Below are positions 1 to 24,121 of a stretch of DNA of 64,000 nucleotides, one piece after another. The stretch lies in contig CM048555.1 of NCBI GenBank assembly GCA_026413225.1, positions 82,343,785 to 82,407,784 on the forward strand, in the 5' to 3' direction. The position numbers were made by a program, and so were the translations under genes. The stretch is from Otis tarda. Its lineage: Eukaryota; Chordata; Aves; Otidiformes; Otididae. Within the stretch, counting starts at the first letter, position 1, and each line of letters starts with the position of its first letter. The notes beneath the pieces were generated by a model. It was not told the origin of the DNA. It saw nothing but the letters and a program-made list of their open reading frames with translations, and ran no database searches.

Positions 1-101
1 GCCGGACAGCGCCCCACGGCCGTGCGTGCCCCGCGGTGCCGCCGCCCTCGCGCCCCGCTCACCCCCCGCGCTCACTGCCCCCCGTACCCCTCCCGAAGCA
101 G

Positions 102-3815
<3,714 letters not shown>

Positions 3816-5110
3816 GCACAGTAGGTGCCGGGATGCAGCGGGACCCCCCCGTCCCACCGGGAGCGGGGCCGAGGAGGGCAGGGACCCCCCGCCCCGCCGT
3901 GCCCACCCCTCGCCTTCCCTCGCAGCTGCGCCCGGCCACCTCGTGCCCCCCACGTGAGCCGGGACGGCGGCCGCAGCCACGACGCGGAGCGGGACTGAGC
4001 GTGGCCTCGTAGCCTGGCGACGCCGGCCCCGGGGCTCTGGCGGGAATCGGGGCACGAGGGGCCGCGGGACCCACCACCCCGCTGCCGCCCAGCCACCCCA
4101 GCGCGGCCCCGCAGAGCTGAGCCCAGGGAGCAGCCCCTCCCTGGGGGAGCCCCCGGAATGACCCAAACGCGCTGGGTTCGGCCTCAGAAAGACAGCGAGA
4201 GACCCCCGGGCGCGTGGGGCAGCGGAGGCTGCGGGCAGGGCGCTCCGGGGCAGGAGGGACGCTCTGGGGTGGGGTGGATGCTCTGGGGCAGGATGGATGG
4301 GACGGGACGGGATGGGACGGGATGGATGCTCTGGGGTGAGAGGGATGGATGTTCTAGGGCAGGACGGATGGATGCTCTGGGGGAGGATGGATGCTCCAAG
4401 GTGGGATGGGCGCTCTGGCGCGAGATGGATGGATGCTCTGGGGTGGGATGGATGCTCCGGGGCAGGATGGATGCTCCAAGGTGGGATGGGCGCTCTGGCG
4501 CGAGATGGATGGATGCTCTGGGGTGGGATGGATGCTCCAGGGCAGGATGGACGCTCAGAGGCGGGAGGGATGCTCCGGGGCAGGATGGGTTCTCTGGGGT
4601 GGGATGGGTGGATGCTCCGGGGCAGGACGGACGCTCCGGTGGGACCCAGCTCTCCCCCACACTTCCCGGCTCTCTCCCCAGATGTGCAGCTCCACATCTG
4701 GAGCCGCCCACCCACGGCTCCCCGGCGGCCGAGGCCGGATCTCCGCCTGCGCCCCCGCACCCCTGCGCAGGATCGGGGCCTCGTGCGCTGCCCGGGCGGG
4801 GGGCTCCGGGCTGCCCCGGCCCCCCGACCCCGGCCCCCGCGCGGGGACGGCGCCATTCCCAGCCCCGTAGGCTGCCGGGTCTGCTGCCCCGCCACACGAC
4901 CGCAGCTCTTGTCTCACCATTATCACTAGGATTATTAATATTATTATTATTATTTTTAGCAGCAGGTGAGCCGGCGGGGGCTCTGGCAGGGCGGCCGGGA
5001 GACCCCCAGCCCTGGGACTCGGCGCCTGCTGGGGTTTTCCCTGTGCCCCCCCAGCCGGGAGGGAGCGGCCGGGAGTTTTGTAAATAAAGAAAAAGGGAAA
5101 AAAAAAACCC
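3816..5110 (+). other. EBF4: EBF4 3' UTR with poly(A) signal and a minisatellite
   Basis: No coding exon is needed after the stop at 3815. AATAAA occurs at 5083-5088 before an A-rich tract, the best poly(A) signal. A second AATAAA is at 5421-5426. The block 4255-4640 is a degenerate tandem array of about 20 bp (ggatggatgctctggggtgg-like). A splice acceptor at 3924-3925 opens an alternative terminal exon ending in tga at 3955-3957. Confidence 0.7.
5083..5088 (+). promoter_or_regulatory. EBF4: Poly(A) signal AATAAA for EBF4
   Basis: Canonical hexamer 1.27 kb after the EBF4 stop, preceded by a T-rich/AT-rich island (4917-4960) and followed by an A-run. Confidence 0.65.
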
Positions 5111-6246
5111 CAACCTTACTCCCCCTGCCCACGTCCCACCCGTGGGGGTGCCCCGCGTCCCCCTCGTGTTTCACAACGCCGTGGGCCCTGCTCAGTGTCA
5201 GCGAGCGTCCCCCCGTGCAGCCCCCACTGCCCCTCACTCAGGGCCGCGTCCTCGCCCGACGTCCGCAGCCGCAGCCTGGGGTGACTGCGGGGGTCCCGGG
5301 GGCAGCCCCCCGCCTGCCCTTGGGGATGGGGTGACCCCCGCCCAGGTCCTGGTCTCCCTGCGGCGTTGTGTGGGACGGCGGTACCAGGGTCCCTCGGGGC
5401 GGGGGGCTTTGTGACATGGAAATAAAAGGCCTTGCAGAAGGCAGCGGCTCGGGGGGGTCTGTGAGTGGGGAGGAGGCGGCTTGCGGGGACCCCCCCGGGA
5501 CAGTGACGCCAGCCCCGCAGCAGCCCCCCGCAGCACTCCCTCCCACGCCGGACCCCTGGGAAGCTGCCCCCCGCCCTGTGGGGTCCGACCCCCCCACGGA
5601 AACGTGGGGTCGTGGCCCCCCCAGCCCACGGGTGAGAGGTGGGGCGGCCCTTCGGGGTGGGACATCGGGACCCCCGGGTGCACCCAGTGCGAGGTGAGGG
5701 CAGTGCGGCTGCCCCGGGACAGGGTGTCCCCCCCAGGGCAGCTTGGCTGGGTGCAGCAGGCACCCCGGGGTGGCTGTGCAAATTTGGGGTGCCGTGGTGG
5801 GAGCAGTGCCCCCCCTCTACCCCCCAGCACCTACCCGCAGAAGTGACCCGAGATGCTTCCCACCCCCTCTGCCCCCCCAAACCGCCCCCCCAGCTCCCCA
5901 GCCGGGCAGGAGCGGGGGGTCCCTGTGCCCCCCGCCACCACCGCAGCGGGCGGGCAGCAGCCGTGCGGGACCCCCTCGAAGGCAGCTGAGGCCTCGCAGC
6001 TCAGCGCATGCCAGGGCAGTGCGCAGAGCCCCCCAGCGCCGTGTGGGGGTGAAGGGGGGCCCTGGACCCCCCAAGCTGAGACCGCGCGTCCCGACGGAGC
6101 GGGGGTCTCTGCCCGCGCGCGGGGGACCGGGCAGGGCAGGGAGGGGATCCCCGCCTGGGGACCCCGGGGACACCCCCTCCGGCTGCGGGTACCGCCCCCC
6201 CCCCCCGAGCCCCCCCCGGCGCAGCGCAGCCGCGGCGCTGAGCTCA

Positions 6247-6297
6247 GAGGATAACGCGCTGGAAATAATTGCCTTAATCAAGAAAGGTTAATGAGGC
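6247..6297. promoter_or_regulatory. AT-rich island with homeodomain-like sites, possible conserved non-coding element
   Basis: Roughly 50 bp of AT-rich, non-repetitive sequence inside strongly GC-rich DNA. It has TAATTG and TTAATC homeodomain-type cores and GGTTAATGAG. There is no open frame of note. The regulatory role is inferred. Confidence 0.3.
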
Positions 6298-6562
6298 CCC
6301 GCGCCTGCAGCGTCGCGGGAGCGCGCGGGGAGCGGCGGGCGCGGCACAGCCGCAGCTGCGGGACCCTCCTGCCGCCCACCGCCCGCGAGGGGGGGCTGGG
6401 CCTCCGCGGGGACCCCCCCCCCCCCGCCGCGGGGCGGAAGGAGCCCACCGCACCCCGCTGCCCCCCGGGACCCGTCCCCAGGCGGGGCTCCGTCGACAGA
6501 GGAGGGGTCCCGCGGCAGGAGCCCCTGATGCCCGCGCGCTCCTCGGAAGGGCTCTCTCCGAC

Positions 6563-6672
6563 GTGACCAAAAGTGATCGAGAGTGACCAAAAGTGACCAA
6601 AACCGACCGAAAGTGACCGAAAGTGACCAAAAGTGACCGAAAGTGACCAAAACCGAGCAAAACCGAGCAAAA
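6563..6672. repeat. 10-bp tandem repeat
   Basis: About 11 copies of a decamer agtgaccaaa, with agtgaccgaa and accgagcaaa variants. Confidence 0.85.
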
Positions 6673-6892
6673 CCGTGAGCAGAAGCTGGCGCCCCCTGGC
6701 GGGGCACGGCGGTGAGCAGCTCTCCGGGACCCCGGGAGGGCCAGCTCCTTGTCCCCCGTGGCCGGGGCACCCCCCCCTCGCCTGCTCGGGGCCACCTGGG
6801 GGTGCCGCCGCTGCCAAAAGCCCTGGGGATGCCGCGGGGCCACCCACCGCTCCCTCGGGGAGGGCACCGGCGTGCGGGAGGCAGGGAGAGGG

Positions 6893-7322
6893 GCGGGGGA
6901 CACGCAGACGGGTTGGGGACACGGAGATGGGTTGGGGACATGGAGACGGGTTGGGGACACGGAGACAGGTTGGGGACATGGAGACAGGTTGGGGACATGG
7001 AGACGGGTTGGGGACATGGAGATGGACTGGGGACATGGAGATGGGTTGGGGACAGGGAGGGGGGTTGGGGACACGGAGACGGGTTGGGGACATGGAGATG
7101 GAATGGGGACATGGAGATGGGTTGGGGACACGGAGAGGGGTTGGGGACATGGAGGTGGGTTGGGGACACGGAGACAGGTTGGGGACATGGAGACAGGTTG
7201 GGGACACGGAGGCAGGTTGGGGACATGGAGATGAGTTGGGGACATAGAGACGGCTTGGGGACACGGAGAGGGGTTGGGGACACGGAGACGGGTTGGGGAC
7301 ATGGAGACGGGTTGGGGAGCCA
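6893..7322. repeat. 19-bp minisatellite, intergenic
   Basis: About 22 copies of a 19-bp unit gttggggacatggagacgg with single-base variants (acatgg/acacgg, gagatgg/gagacag). Confidence 0.9.
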
Positions 7323-8899
7323 GGCCAGGGCTCCATCCCTGCCCGGTCCTGGGACCCCTCACCCAGCCCGTGCGCCCAGCCGCTCAGCGAAGCCCAGGGC
7401 CGCGGCGGGGCTGCGGCACCGCGGGGCGGATGTGGCACTGCCGGGCGGTTTGGGCACGAGCCCGGCGCCGGCCCGAGGGCAGCGAAGCGTTTGCTTTGGC
7501 TGGCAGCCCCGGCCGCAGCCTGCGGTCCCCTCGGCGGGGCAGCGAGCCAGGCCGGCCGCAGCACCGGCGCCGCGTGCGGGGCGCCGGCGTCCCCAGGGAC
7601 AGGGCGCCGCGGGGCGCAGCACGGGAAAGCGGGGCTCAGCCGTTGCACCCCGAGGGAGAAATCCCCTTTTGGGACGCCCGGGGTCGCAGGGGGGCAGCAG
7701 CCTTTCCCAGGAGCACCGGCGGTGCCATCAGCTCCCGCGTGGCGCGGGCGCGTTGCTCCGGCTGCGGGGTGCCAGGGCGGGCCGGGGCCAGGATGGGCTC
7801 CGGCGCCTTTAACTCATCTCCCGCAGCGGGAGCTGGCAGCGCGGGCGCGGCCGGCGGGACCGCGGGCCAAGCCGCCCCAGGAAATTCGTAACTTCCCTGG
7901 AAATTCGTGACATCCCTGAAAATGCTGAGCAGGGCCGAATCGCAGCGCTGCGGTGTGCCGAGCTGCGCGCCTGGGCCCTTGCGGAGCCGGGAACGCGGCC
8001 AGCCTGGCCTGGAGGGTGCGGAGAGGCGCCAAGATTTCGGCAAACCTAGAAAGTCCCATCACGTGGGGGGCTGAGTCACGCCGGCGAGGCCAGCCCCCCC
8101 GCCCGGGCCCTTGCCAGAGCCCTCGGCGGGATGCGGGATGGGATGCGGGACGGGATGTGGGGTGTGACTCAGCTTCCAGTAAAACCCTTCCCGAAACCCA
8201 GCCTGCGGAGACGGGCACGAACCAAAGCATCACCCCGCGCGCTGGGGACCAGCACGGTCCCAGCAGGGCCTGGGGGGACCCTGTCCCGCGGGAGCACCCC
8301 AGGGCGACGCAGGACCCGTCCCGCACCCCCTCAGCCAAGCGCAGCCCCGCTGGGCACCGTCCCGTCCCGGGAGCGCCACTCTCGCCCCGGAGGAACGCAC
8401 CGCCGTGCCACGGCCGGGTGGGCACCCTCCCGCACCCCCCAAAATCCCGCGCCGCTGCCGCGCCCACCCGGCGCGGGGATCCAGGGGTCCTGGGCTGCGG
8501 GTGGCGGGGGCTGCAGCGGGCTCAGAGACAGCCCCACCCGGACCCGGTGGAGGGGACGGGGACGGGCACGGGGGTGGGGATGGCAACAGGGGTGAGGATG
8601 AGGACGGGACCAGTGCCCCGAGCTGGCAGCTGGGACCCCTGCCCGCCCCAGCCGCGCGTGCGCCGGGTGAAGGCCGAGCTGGCACCGAATTCCGGAGGCT
8701 GTAGAAAATCCCAGTGTGAAGTGGAAGCCGGCTGGGAAAGTCCTTTTGGGGTGGAAAATGAGCTCACGGGAGGCCGGCGGCCGTGCCAGCAGCGGCGGCG
8801 TGGCTTTTTTGCCAGGGAGGTGACCTGGGGCGGGACAGGGCCCGCTCACGCCCGCTGCGGCACTGGCACAGCAGTTTGGCAGCACCCGCACCCGGTGTC

Positions 8900-9295
8900 C
8901 TACTCCCACCATCCTGCCGTCCCACCATCCCACCATCCCACCGTCCTGCCGTCCCACTGTCCCGCCATGCCGCCGTCCTGCTGTCCCAGCCATCCTGCTG
9001 TCCCACCATCCCACCATCCCGCCATCCCGCCGTCCGCTGTCCTGCCATGGCACCGTCCCGCCGTCCCACCATCCCACCATCCTGCCGTCCTGCCATCCCA
9101 CTGTCCCACCATCGCACCGTCCTGCCGTCCCACCATCCCGCCATCCCACTGTCCCACCATCGCACCGTCCCATCTTCCCGCCATCCCACCGCCCCACCGT
9201 CCGCTGTCCCGCCATCCCACAGTCCCGCCGTCCCGCCATCCGCTGTCCTGCCATCCCGCCATCCCGCCGTCCGCTGTCCCGCCGTCCCGCTGGGG
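8900..9295. repeat. Short-unit (8-9 bp) tandem repeat
   Basis: Irregular array of ccatccca / ccgtcccg octamers and nonamers, interrupted by ccgctgtcc variants, lying before the CPXM1 promoter. Confidence 0.85.
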
Positions 9296-10200
9296 CTCTC
9301 CGCCTTTGCCGGGGGTCCCTCCGGCGCGGGGCACCCCCTCCGCGTGGCAGGGCCGGGGGCCAGGGCTGGATCCCCGCCGCTCGGCGTCGGCTCCACGCCG
9401 GAATTTGGCGGCGAGGCCCGGCCGGGCTCTGCGCGGCGCAGGCGGCTGGCGGGGGCCCCCCGGGTCCCCGGGCTCGGCCGGTGCCACCGCCGGCTGCCGC
9501 GGGACGGGGAAGCAGCCGAGGACCGGGGGGGTGCGGGACGGGGCCCACGCGGGGCCCGGCCGGCCCGGGGGGAGCGGGAACGGGGGGGGGGCCCACGCCG
9601 AGCAGCTGGTCCCGGCCCGGGGGGCTTTTGCTGCCAGAAGTGCTGAGTCATCAGTTCGGGCGTTCCGGCACAGCCCCCCCGAGCTGGGGCGCGACCCCGG
9701 CCGCGGCGTGGGCAGCAGCGGGGGGAGGGTGGGAGGGGGCTGCTCGTGGGGACGGTGGGCGTGGGCAGCCCCGGGGGGACGGTGGGAGGGGGCAGCCCCG
9801 AGGGGACGGTGGGCGCCGCCGGCCCGGTGCGCGGCCGCAGCCCCCTGCCCCGGCCCGTTGCTGCGCGCGTGGGGGGAGGAGCGGCGAGTTTCCCGTGGGA
9901 GCGGGCCCACCGCCCAGCCCGATCCGTCCCGCGGGGCCCCGCAGCCCCCTCCCCAGCGCAGCGCTGCCGGGGGCTGCGGGCAGCATCGGTTCCCGGGGTG
10001 CCGAGCGGCTGTGCCGGGACGGCGGGGGCACGGGTGGGGGGCGGGGACGCGGGTGGGGATGCGGGACGGGCACCGCAGGGTGAGCTGGCCGCTTGGCGGG
10101 GGTCTCGGAGCAGCAGGTCACGAGTGGGGGGGGGGGGACACACACGCTTTTCCCCCGGGTCCCGGCAGAGCCCCGGTGCCGTCTGGGGGGCGGGGATGCG

Positions 10201-10362
10201 AGCCCACCCGGGACCGCGGGCGGGGGAGGGGGCGGGAGCGGCCCGCGGCCCCCAGCGGCCGCCGCCCCCGCGGGGTCCCGGGGCGGGCGGGGGCGGGGAG
10301 CGGGCGGGGGCGGCGCGGGGGCGGGGGCCGCCGGTCGGGGCTCAGCTGGGCTCGGCGCGGCC
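10201..10362 (+). promoter_or_regulatory. CPXM1: CPXM1 CpG/GC-box promoter
   Basis: Dense CpG and repeated GGGCGGG Sp1-type boxes (about 10280-10330) lie immediately before the CPXM1 start codon. There is no TATA box. Confidence 0.5.
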
Positions 10363-19717
<9,355 letters not shown>

Positions 19718-19847
19718 GCGGGGGCCGCGGCCCGGGGCCGCGGGCTGGGGTCCGCGCCGGCGGCGGGACCGGGACGGCGCGGGGACCCGCGGGGGGTCGG
19801 ATCCGGAGCGGGTGCTCCCGGCGTCGCCGCTGTGCGGGACGCTTCCC

Positions 19848-19853
19848 AGTAAA
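19848..19853 (+). promoter_or_regulatory. CPXM1: Poly(A) signal AGTAAA for CPXM1
   Basis: Variant hexamer 131 bp after the stop codon. No AATAAA occurs nearby. Confidence 0.5.
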
Positions 19854-19925
19854 GATGGCTGTGCTGCCGCCGCGCCTGCTCCGGGCTCTGCGGGGACGGG
19901 GACCACCCTGGGCGAGGGGAAGGGG

Positions 19926-20315
19926 GTCGGCGGGGACGGGACGGGGCCCGATCCTGCCCCACGTCGCATCCCGGGGTCGGTGGGGACGGGACGGGGCCCG
20001 ATCCCGCCCCACGTCACATCCCGGGGTCGGTGGGGACGGGACGGGGCCCGATCCTGCCCCACGTCGCATCCCGGGGGTCGGTGGGGACGGGACGGGGCCC
20101 GATCCCGCCCCACGTCACATCCCGGGGTCGGTGGGGACAGGACGGGGCCCGATCCTGCCCCACATCGCATCCCAGGGAGCAGTGGGGACGGGATGGGGCC
20201 CGATCCTGCCCCACGTCGCATCCCAGGGAGCGGTGGGGACGGGACGGGGCCCGATCCTGCCCCACGTCGCATCCCGGGGGTCGGTGGGGACGGGACGGGG
20301 CCCGATCCCGCGCCA
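19926..20315. repeat. 51-bp minisatellite downstream of CPXM1
   Basis: About seven to eight units of roughly 51 bp carrying ggggacgggacggggcccga and cccacgtcgcatccc. No gene is recognised in it. Confidence 0.9.
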
Positions 20316-20329
20316 GCTCGGGGCGCTCC

Positions 20330-20680
20330 AGCAAGCCCCGCCTCTCACGCGGCCCCGCCCCTCGCGAGGCCCCGCCCACGCCCTTGCCCTGAAGGAACAT
20401 GGCGCCTCCGCAGCCGGAGGCCCCGCCTCCACGCTCTGGCTCCTCCCCCTGGCTCCGCCCCGGCCGCGCGCCCCGCCTGCCCCTTCCCCCGCGTGACCGG
20501 CTGTCCCGCCCGCCGGCGTCACCCCGTGCCATCCGCGGCTCCGCCCCGCGCCGGGCGCCTATTGGCTCTTGGCGGCGGGAGGGGCGTGGCCCCCCGGGGC
20601 GCGCTGGCCAATGGGCTGCGAGCGCTGTCGGCGTCAGGCGGGCGCTGAGCGGCGGCGTGGGTGCGGGCGGAGGGCGCGGG
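20330..20680 (+). promoter_or_regulatory. CpG-rich promoter upstream of the first camello gene
   Basis: Multiple GGCCCCGCCC/CCGCCCC boxes, an inverted CCAAT (attgg, 20561-20565) and a direct CCAAT (20608-20612). It sits 0.9-1.2 kb before the coding exon at 21553, so a 5' non-coding exon spliced to the acceptor at 21543-21544 is implied. Confidence 0.45.
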
Positions 20681-20819
20681 GAGCGGGGGCGGAGCCGGGG
20701 GTCCGCGGGGGGCGGGGGGCCCGCGGGGGGGCATGGGGGCACCGGGGGGCACCGGGGGGCGTGGTCTGTGGGGTGCGGGGACCGGGGGGCGCTGGGGGAG
20801 AGTCTAGGGTAGGGGGTGT

Positions 20820-21330
20820 GGCGGGTGCTGGGAGCACGGGGGCACTGGGGGGGGGTCTGGGGGTGCTGGGAGCATGAGGGTCCAGAGTGGGGGGGTGCAG
20901 GGACCGGGGGGGCGCTGGAGGGTCGAGGGTGGGGAGGTCTGTGGGGTGCAGCGGCCATGGGGGCACTGGGAGGGTCCAGGGTGGGGGTCTGTGGGGTGCT
21001 GGCAACACGGGGGCACTGTGGGAAGGTCCAGAGTCGGGGGTGCAGGGACCAGGGGGGCGTTGGAGGGGTCCAGGGTGGGGATCTGTGGGGTGTAGCGGCC
21101 ATGGGGGCACTGGGAGGGTCCAAGGTGGGGTTCTGTGGGGTGCAGGGGCCATGGGAGCACTGGGAGGGTCCAGGATGGGGGTCTGTGGGGTGCAGGGGCC
21201 ATGGGAGCACTGGGAGGGTCCAGGGTGGGGGTCTGTGGGGTGCTGGGAACACGGGGGCACTGGGGAGATCCAGAGTGGGGGGTGCAGGGAGCATGGGGGT
21301 ACTGAGGACCAGGGTGGGGGGTGCTGGGAC
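20820..21330. repeat. About 60-bp minisatellite in the inferred 5' intron of the first camello gene
   Basis: Seven or more diverged units containing gggtccagggtgggggtctg and gtggggtgc(a/t)ggg...gggggcactgg. Confidence 0.8.
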
Positions 21331-21552
21331 CATGGAGAGGGGGTCTGGGGGTGCTGGGAGGGTCCCCGTGGGGATCCACGGGGTGCGAGGGGGGTGGGCC
21401 CGTGGGGGGCGTGAGGGTGTCTCGTGGTGGTGGTGGGGAAGGGTCCCTGGGGGATGGAGAGGGGCAGGGCGGGCCTGTGGGGGTCTGTGTGTGGGTTGAG
21501 GGGGGGTCCATGGGGCTGAGCCCCCCGCCCCGCTCCCGCCCCAGCGCTCAGC

Positions 21553-22212
21553 ATGGCGGAGTTCCGCATCCGGCCGTTCCGGCAGGAGGATGCCGAGGCG
21601 GTGCGCGAGGTCTTCGCCACCGGCATGAGCGAGTACGCGCCGGCGCTGTGCCTGCACGTGCTGCGGCAGCCCTGGGCGCTGCTGGCGCTGGGCTGCACCT
21701 TCTGCCTGCTGCTCGCCAGCGCCCGCTCCCTGCTGCTGCCGCTGCTGGCGCTGGCGCTGCTGCTGGCCCTGGCCCGGCACCTGCTGGGCTGCGCCTGGCG
21801 CGCCTACATCGACCGCTGCCTGGCCGACGACCTGCGGGACATCGCGGCCGCCTACGCCGACGGCGCCGGCGCGCGCTTCTGGGTGGCGGAGGCGGACGAG
21901 CGGGTGGTGGGCACGGCGGGCGTGCGGCCGGCCGAGGACGGCGCCGAGGGGGAGGCGGCCCTGAAGAGGATGGCGGTGCGGAAGGACTACCGCGGGCTGG
22001 GCATCGGCACGGCGCTGGGCCGCGCCGCGCTGGACTTTGCGCGGCGGCGTGGCTACCGGGCCGTGGTGCTCAACACGCTGATGCTGCAGCACGAGGCCCG
22101 CGCTCTCTACGAGCGCCTGGGCTTCCGCCGCCACCGCCGCTACGTGCTGCCCACCGCCTACGGCCGCCTGGCCAACTGCACCGTCACCACCTACCGCTAC
22201 GAGCTGGCGTGA
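21553..22212 (+). CDS. Camello/NAT8-family N-acetyltransferase, copy 1
   Basis: 219 aa in a single coding exon. GNAT acetyltransferase of the camello/NAT8 type, membrane-anchored enzymes of the secretory pathway that acetylate cysteine S-conjugates or lysines of ER cargo. Seen: an N-terminal (F)RIRPF(R)xxD start typical of the family, a strongly hydrophobic Leu/Ala segment at about 41-79, GNAT beta strands from about 107 (FWVAEADE), and the acetyl-CoA loop RGLGIG at 147-152 after KRMAVRKDYRG. A splice acceptor (AG at 21543-21544) precedes the ATG by 8 bp, so an untranslated upstream exon is expected. AATAAA follows at 22503-22508. The next gene is a paralogue in the same orientation. Substrate and exact orthology within NAT8/CML genes cannot be decided here. 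Confidence 0.85.
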   Translation: MAEFRIRPFRQEDAEAVREVFATGMSEYAPALCLHVLRQPWALLALGCTFCLLLASARSLLLPLLALALLLALARHLLGCAWRAYIDRCLADDLRDIAAAYADGAGARFWVAEADERVVGTAGVRPAEDGAEGEAALKRMAVRKDYRGLGIGTALGRAALDFARRRGYRAVVLNTLMLQHEARALYERLGFRRHRRYVLPTAYGRLANCTVTTYRYELA

Positions 22213-22502
22213 GCCGCCTCGCGCGCCCGCCCGGGCGCCAGGTCGAGGGGCGCAGGGGGAGCCCGTGCCCGGAGCACCCCCGCTGCTCTCGTCCGTGCCC
22301 GCCGGACGCCGCGCTGCCGCGGGGCGCCGGGGCCGCCCCGGCTCGTGCCAAGCCGCCGAGCCGCGCGGGCGTCGCTTCTCAGGGAGCACGGGGGGTAGGG
22401 ACCCTCGTGCCGTGCGCGGCGGGGGTTCAGCCTGCCAGGAGGGGTTTCGGGGGGTGAGGCTGTGCCACGCCTCTGCGGGGAGCGTGGAGACCCCCGGCCG
22501 CA

Positions 22503-22508
22503 AATAAA
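22503..22508 (+). promoter_or_regulatory. Poly(A) signal AATAAA, camello copy 1
   Basis: Canonical hexamer about 290 bp after the stop at 22212. Confidence 0.7.
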
Positions 22509-22874
22509 GCACCGTCCGCAGCGCCGGGCCGTGTCGTTCGTCCCACGCTGGCGCGGGGTCCGGGGCGGCCTCCCCAGCGGGATGACCGGGGTCACCAGCA
22601 CCGCGAGGACCCCCGCGGCATCCCCACGGGAAGGGTCCGGCACGGGGCTGGGGGGGACGGCACCGAGCTGGGCTCACGGGCGTCACCGCGACGTGACACC
22701 CAGACCCCCCGTGCCGGCGGGGGTCCGATGTGGAGCATTTCCTCCATTTGGCGGGATGGGGGTCCCGGGCAGTGGCGGGGGACGGGCAGTGGCGGGGGAT
22801 GGTCCCCCATAACCGCGCAGAGGCGACCCCTCCCCAATTCCCCCAGCCAAACCTGCGCGTGACCCCGTAACTTC

Positions 22875-23669
22875 CTCGCTTTATGGCGGCGTCCCGGCAT
22901 CGGCGGAAGCGTCGCTTCCCGTTCGGCGCCCGCACTTGCTGCGTCCGTGAAGCCGCCATCTGTCAGCTGGCGTAAGGCCCGAGTTTGGGGGGGGGCGGTG
23001 ACAGCCCGCTGCTCTCACCGGAGACCCCCTCCCCAATTCTGCGTGGGAACCCCCTCCTGGTCTCCAAGGGGTGCGGAGTGCGGGGCTGAAGGGAGCCAGC
23101 GCGTTTTCCTCGGCAGCGGTGGGAGGAAAACAGGCCAGCGCCGGGGCTGCGGGAAGCAAAGGGCCCCCCCCGCTTTGGGGGGGTTGTTGAACCCCCAGTG
23201 TCCGGTGAGGGACCCCCCCTGTTTGCCCAGAGGCCCCCAGTTTGAGGAGCGGCAGAGCCGGTAGCAGCAGGTGAGGAGGGGGTCCGGGAATCTGCTGAGG
23301 GGGGGTGTGGGGCGCTGGGACCCCAGGGTGGGGGGGCTGAGGCCACACTCCCCCCTTAGCCCCCAGTAGCGAGGCCGGCGCGGACCCCCGCAGCATTTCG
23401 GGCAGCCCTTTCCCCAGGGCAGGGGGGTCATCCCCACTCGGGGTCCCCGTGGCTCAGCGCCCCCCCGCGAGCGCTGCCACCAACGCAGGGCGCATCCCGA
23501 GCAGCCCCGGGGGGTTTCTGTGCTCGTCACCCCCCCGGCCCCCTCCCCGTGTCCCTTTGCCCTGCTCCCTCCACGGCACCGCGGGGCAAAGGACAGGGTC
23601 CCGGGGCGGCTGCCGGCCTCTGCCCGCGTCTTGTTGTGCCACAGCTCCCGGGGAGCCAGCCGGCCGCCG
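22875..23669 (+). other. Candidate 5' untranslated exons of camello copy 2
   Basis: Two good donor sites lie in the right place: GTAAGG after 22971, following a CpG-rich block of about 90 bp, and GTGAGT after 23669. Either could join the acceptor at 24107-24108. There is no coding evidence. No other feature is recognised between 22509 and 24108. Confidence 0.25.
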
Positions 23670-24121
23670 GTGAGTGCTGGGGCTGCTCGGGGAGCGGGGG
23701 GGCAGGGACCCCCAAATCCTCCCAGCCTTCCCTTTGTCCCCCCCCACCCCACCGTGTCCTGCTCCCCTCTCCCGGGAGTCCCAGCCCAAACTCACTCCCC
23801 ACAGCCGGGATCCATCTCGGAGCCCCCACTGGGAAGCGGGGATGGGACAGGGGATGCTCGGGGGGTTCTTGGGGTCCCCAAGGGGAGAGAGAGGGGTGGG
23901 AGGGGGGGCAGGGCGAGGGGTCAGGGCAGGGACCCTGCCAGGGGCCGGGGTGCCCAAATGCCCACCCCAGGCCAGGCTGGTGCCCAGCCGGCGGGACCCA
24001 ACGCGCCGCACGCTGCTCCGGCAGCCATCCCGGCAGCGGGGCCCGGGGATGCCCAGGGGTCCCCGTCCGAGGGGGGCGCCGCCCTGACGCCCCCGCGCCG
24101 CGCCGCAGGTGCCGGCAGCCC

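Larger units (their letters stand above)
5427..10362. other. EBF4-CPXM1 intergenic region, no gene recognised
   Basis: No exon-like conserved frame was found on either strand. The stretch is GC-rich and dominated by tandem arrays (6563-6672, 6893-7322, 8900-9295). It holds one AT-rich island (6247-6297), TGA(G/C)TCA-type sites at 8072-8078, 8165-8171 and 9644-9650, and a CpG/GC-box promoter block before CPXM1. Long open frames here, up to about 880 codons, are compositional. Confidence 0.6.

Noticed and set aside
20014-22959. A 981-codon minus-strand frame
   Set aside because: It is antisense to the camello coding exon and a minisatellite. The real gene on the + strand has clear GNAT homology and a poly(A) signal.
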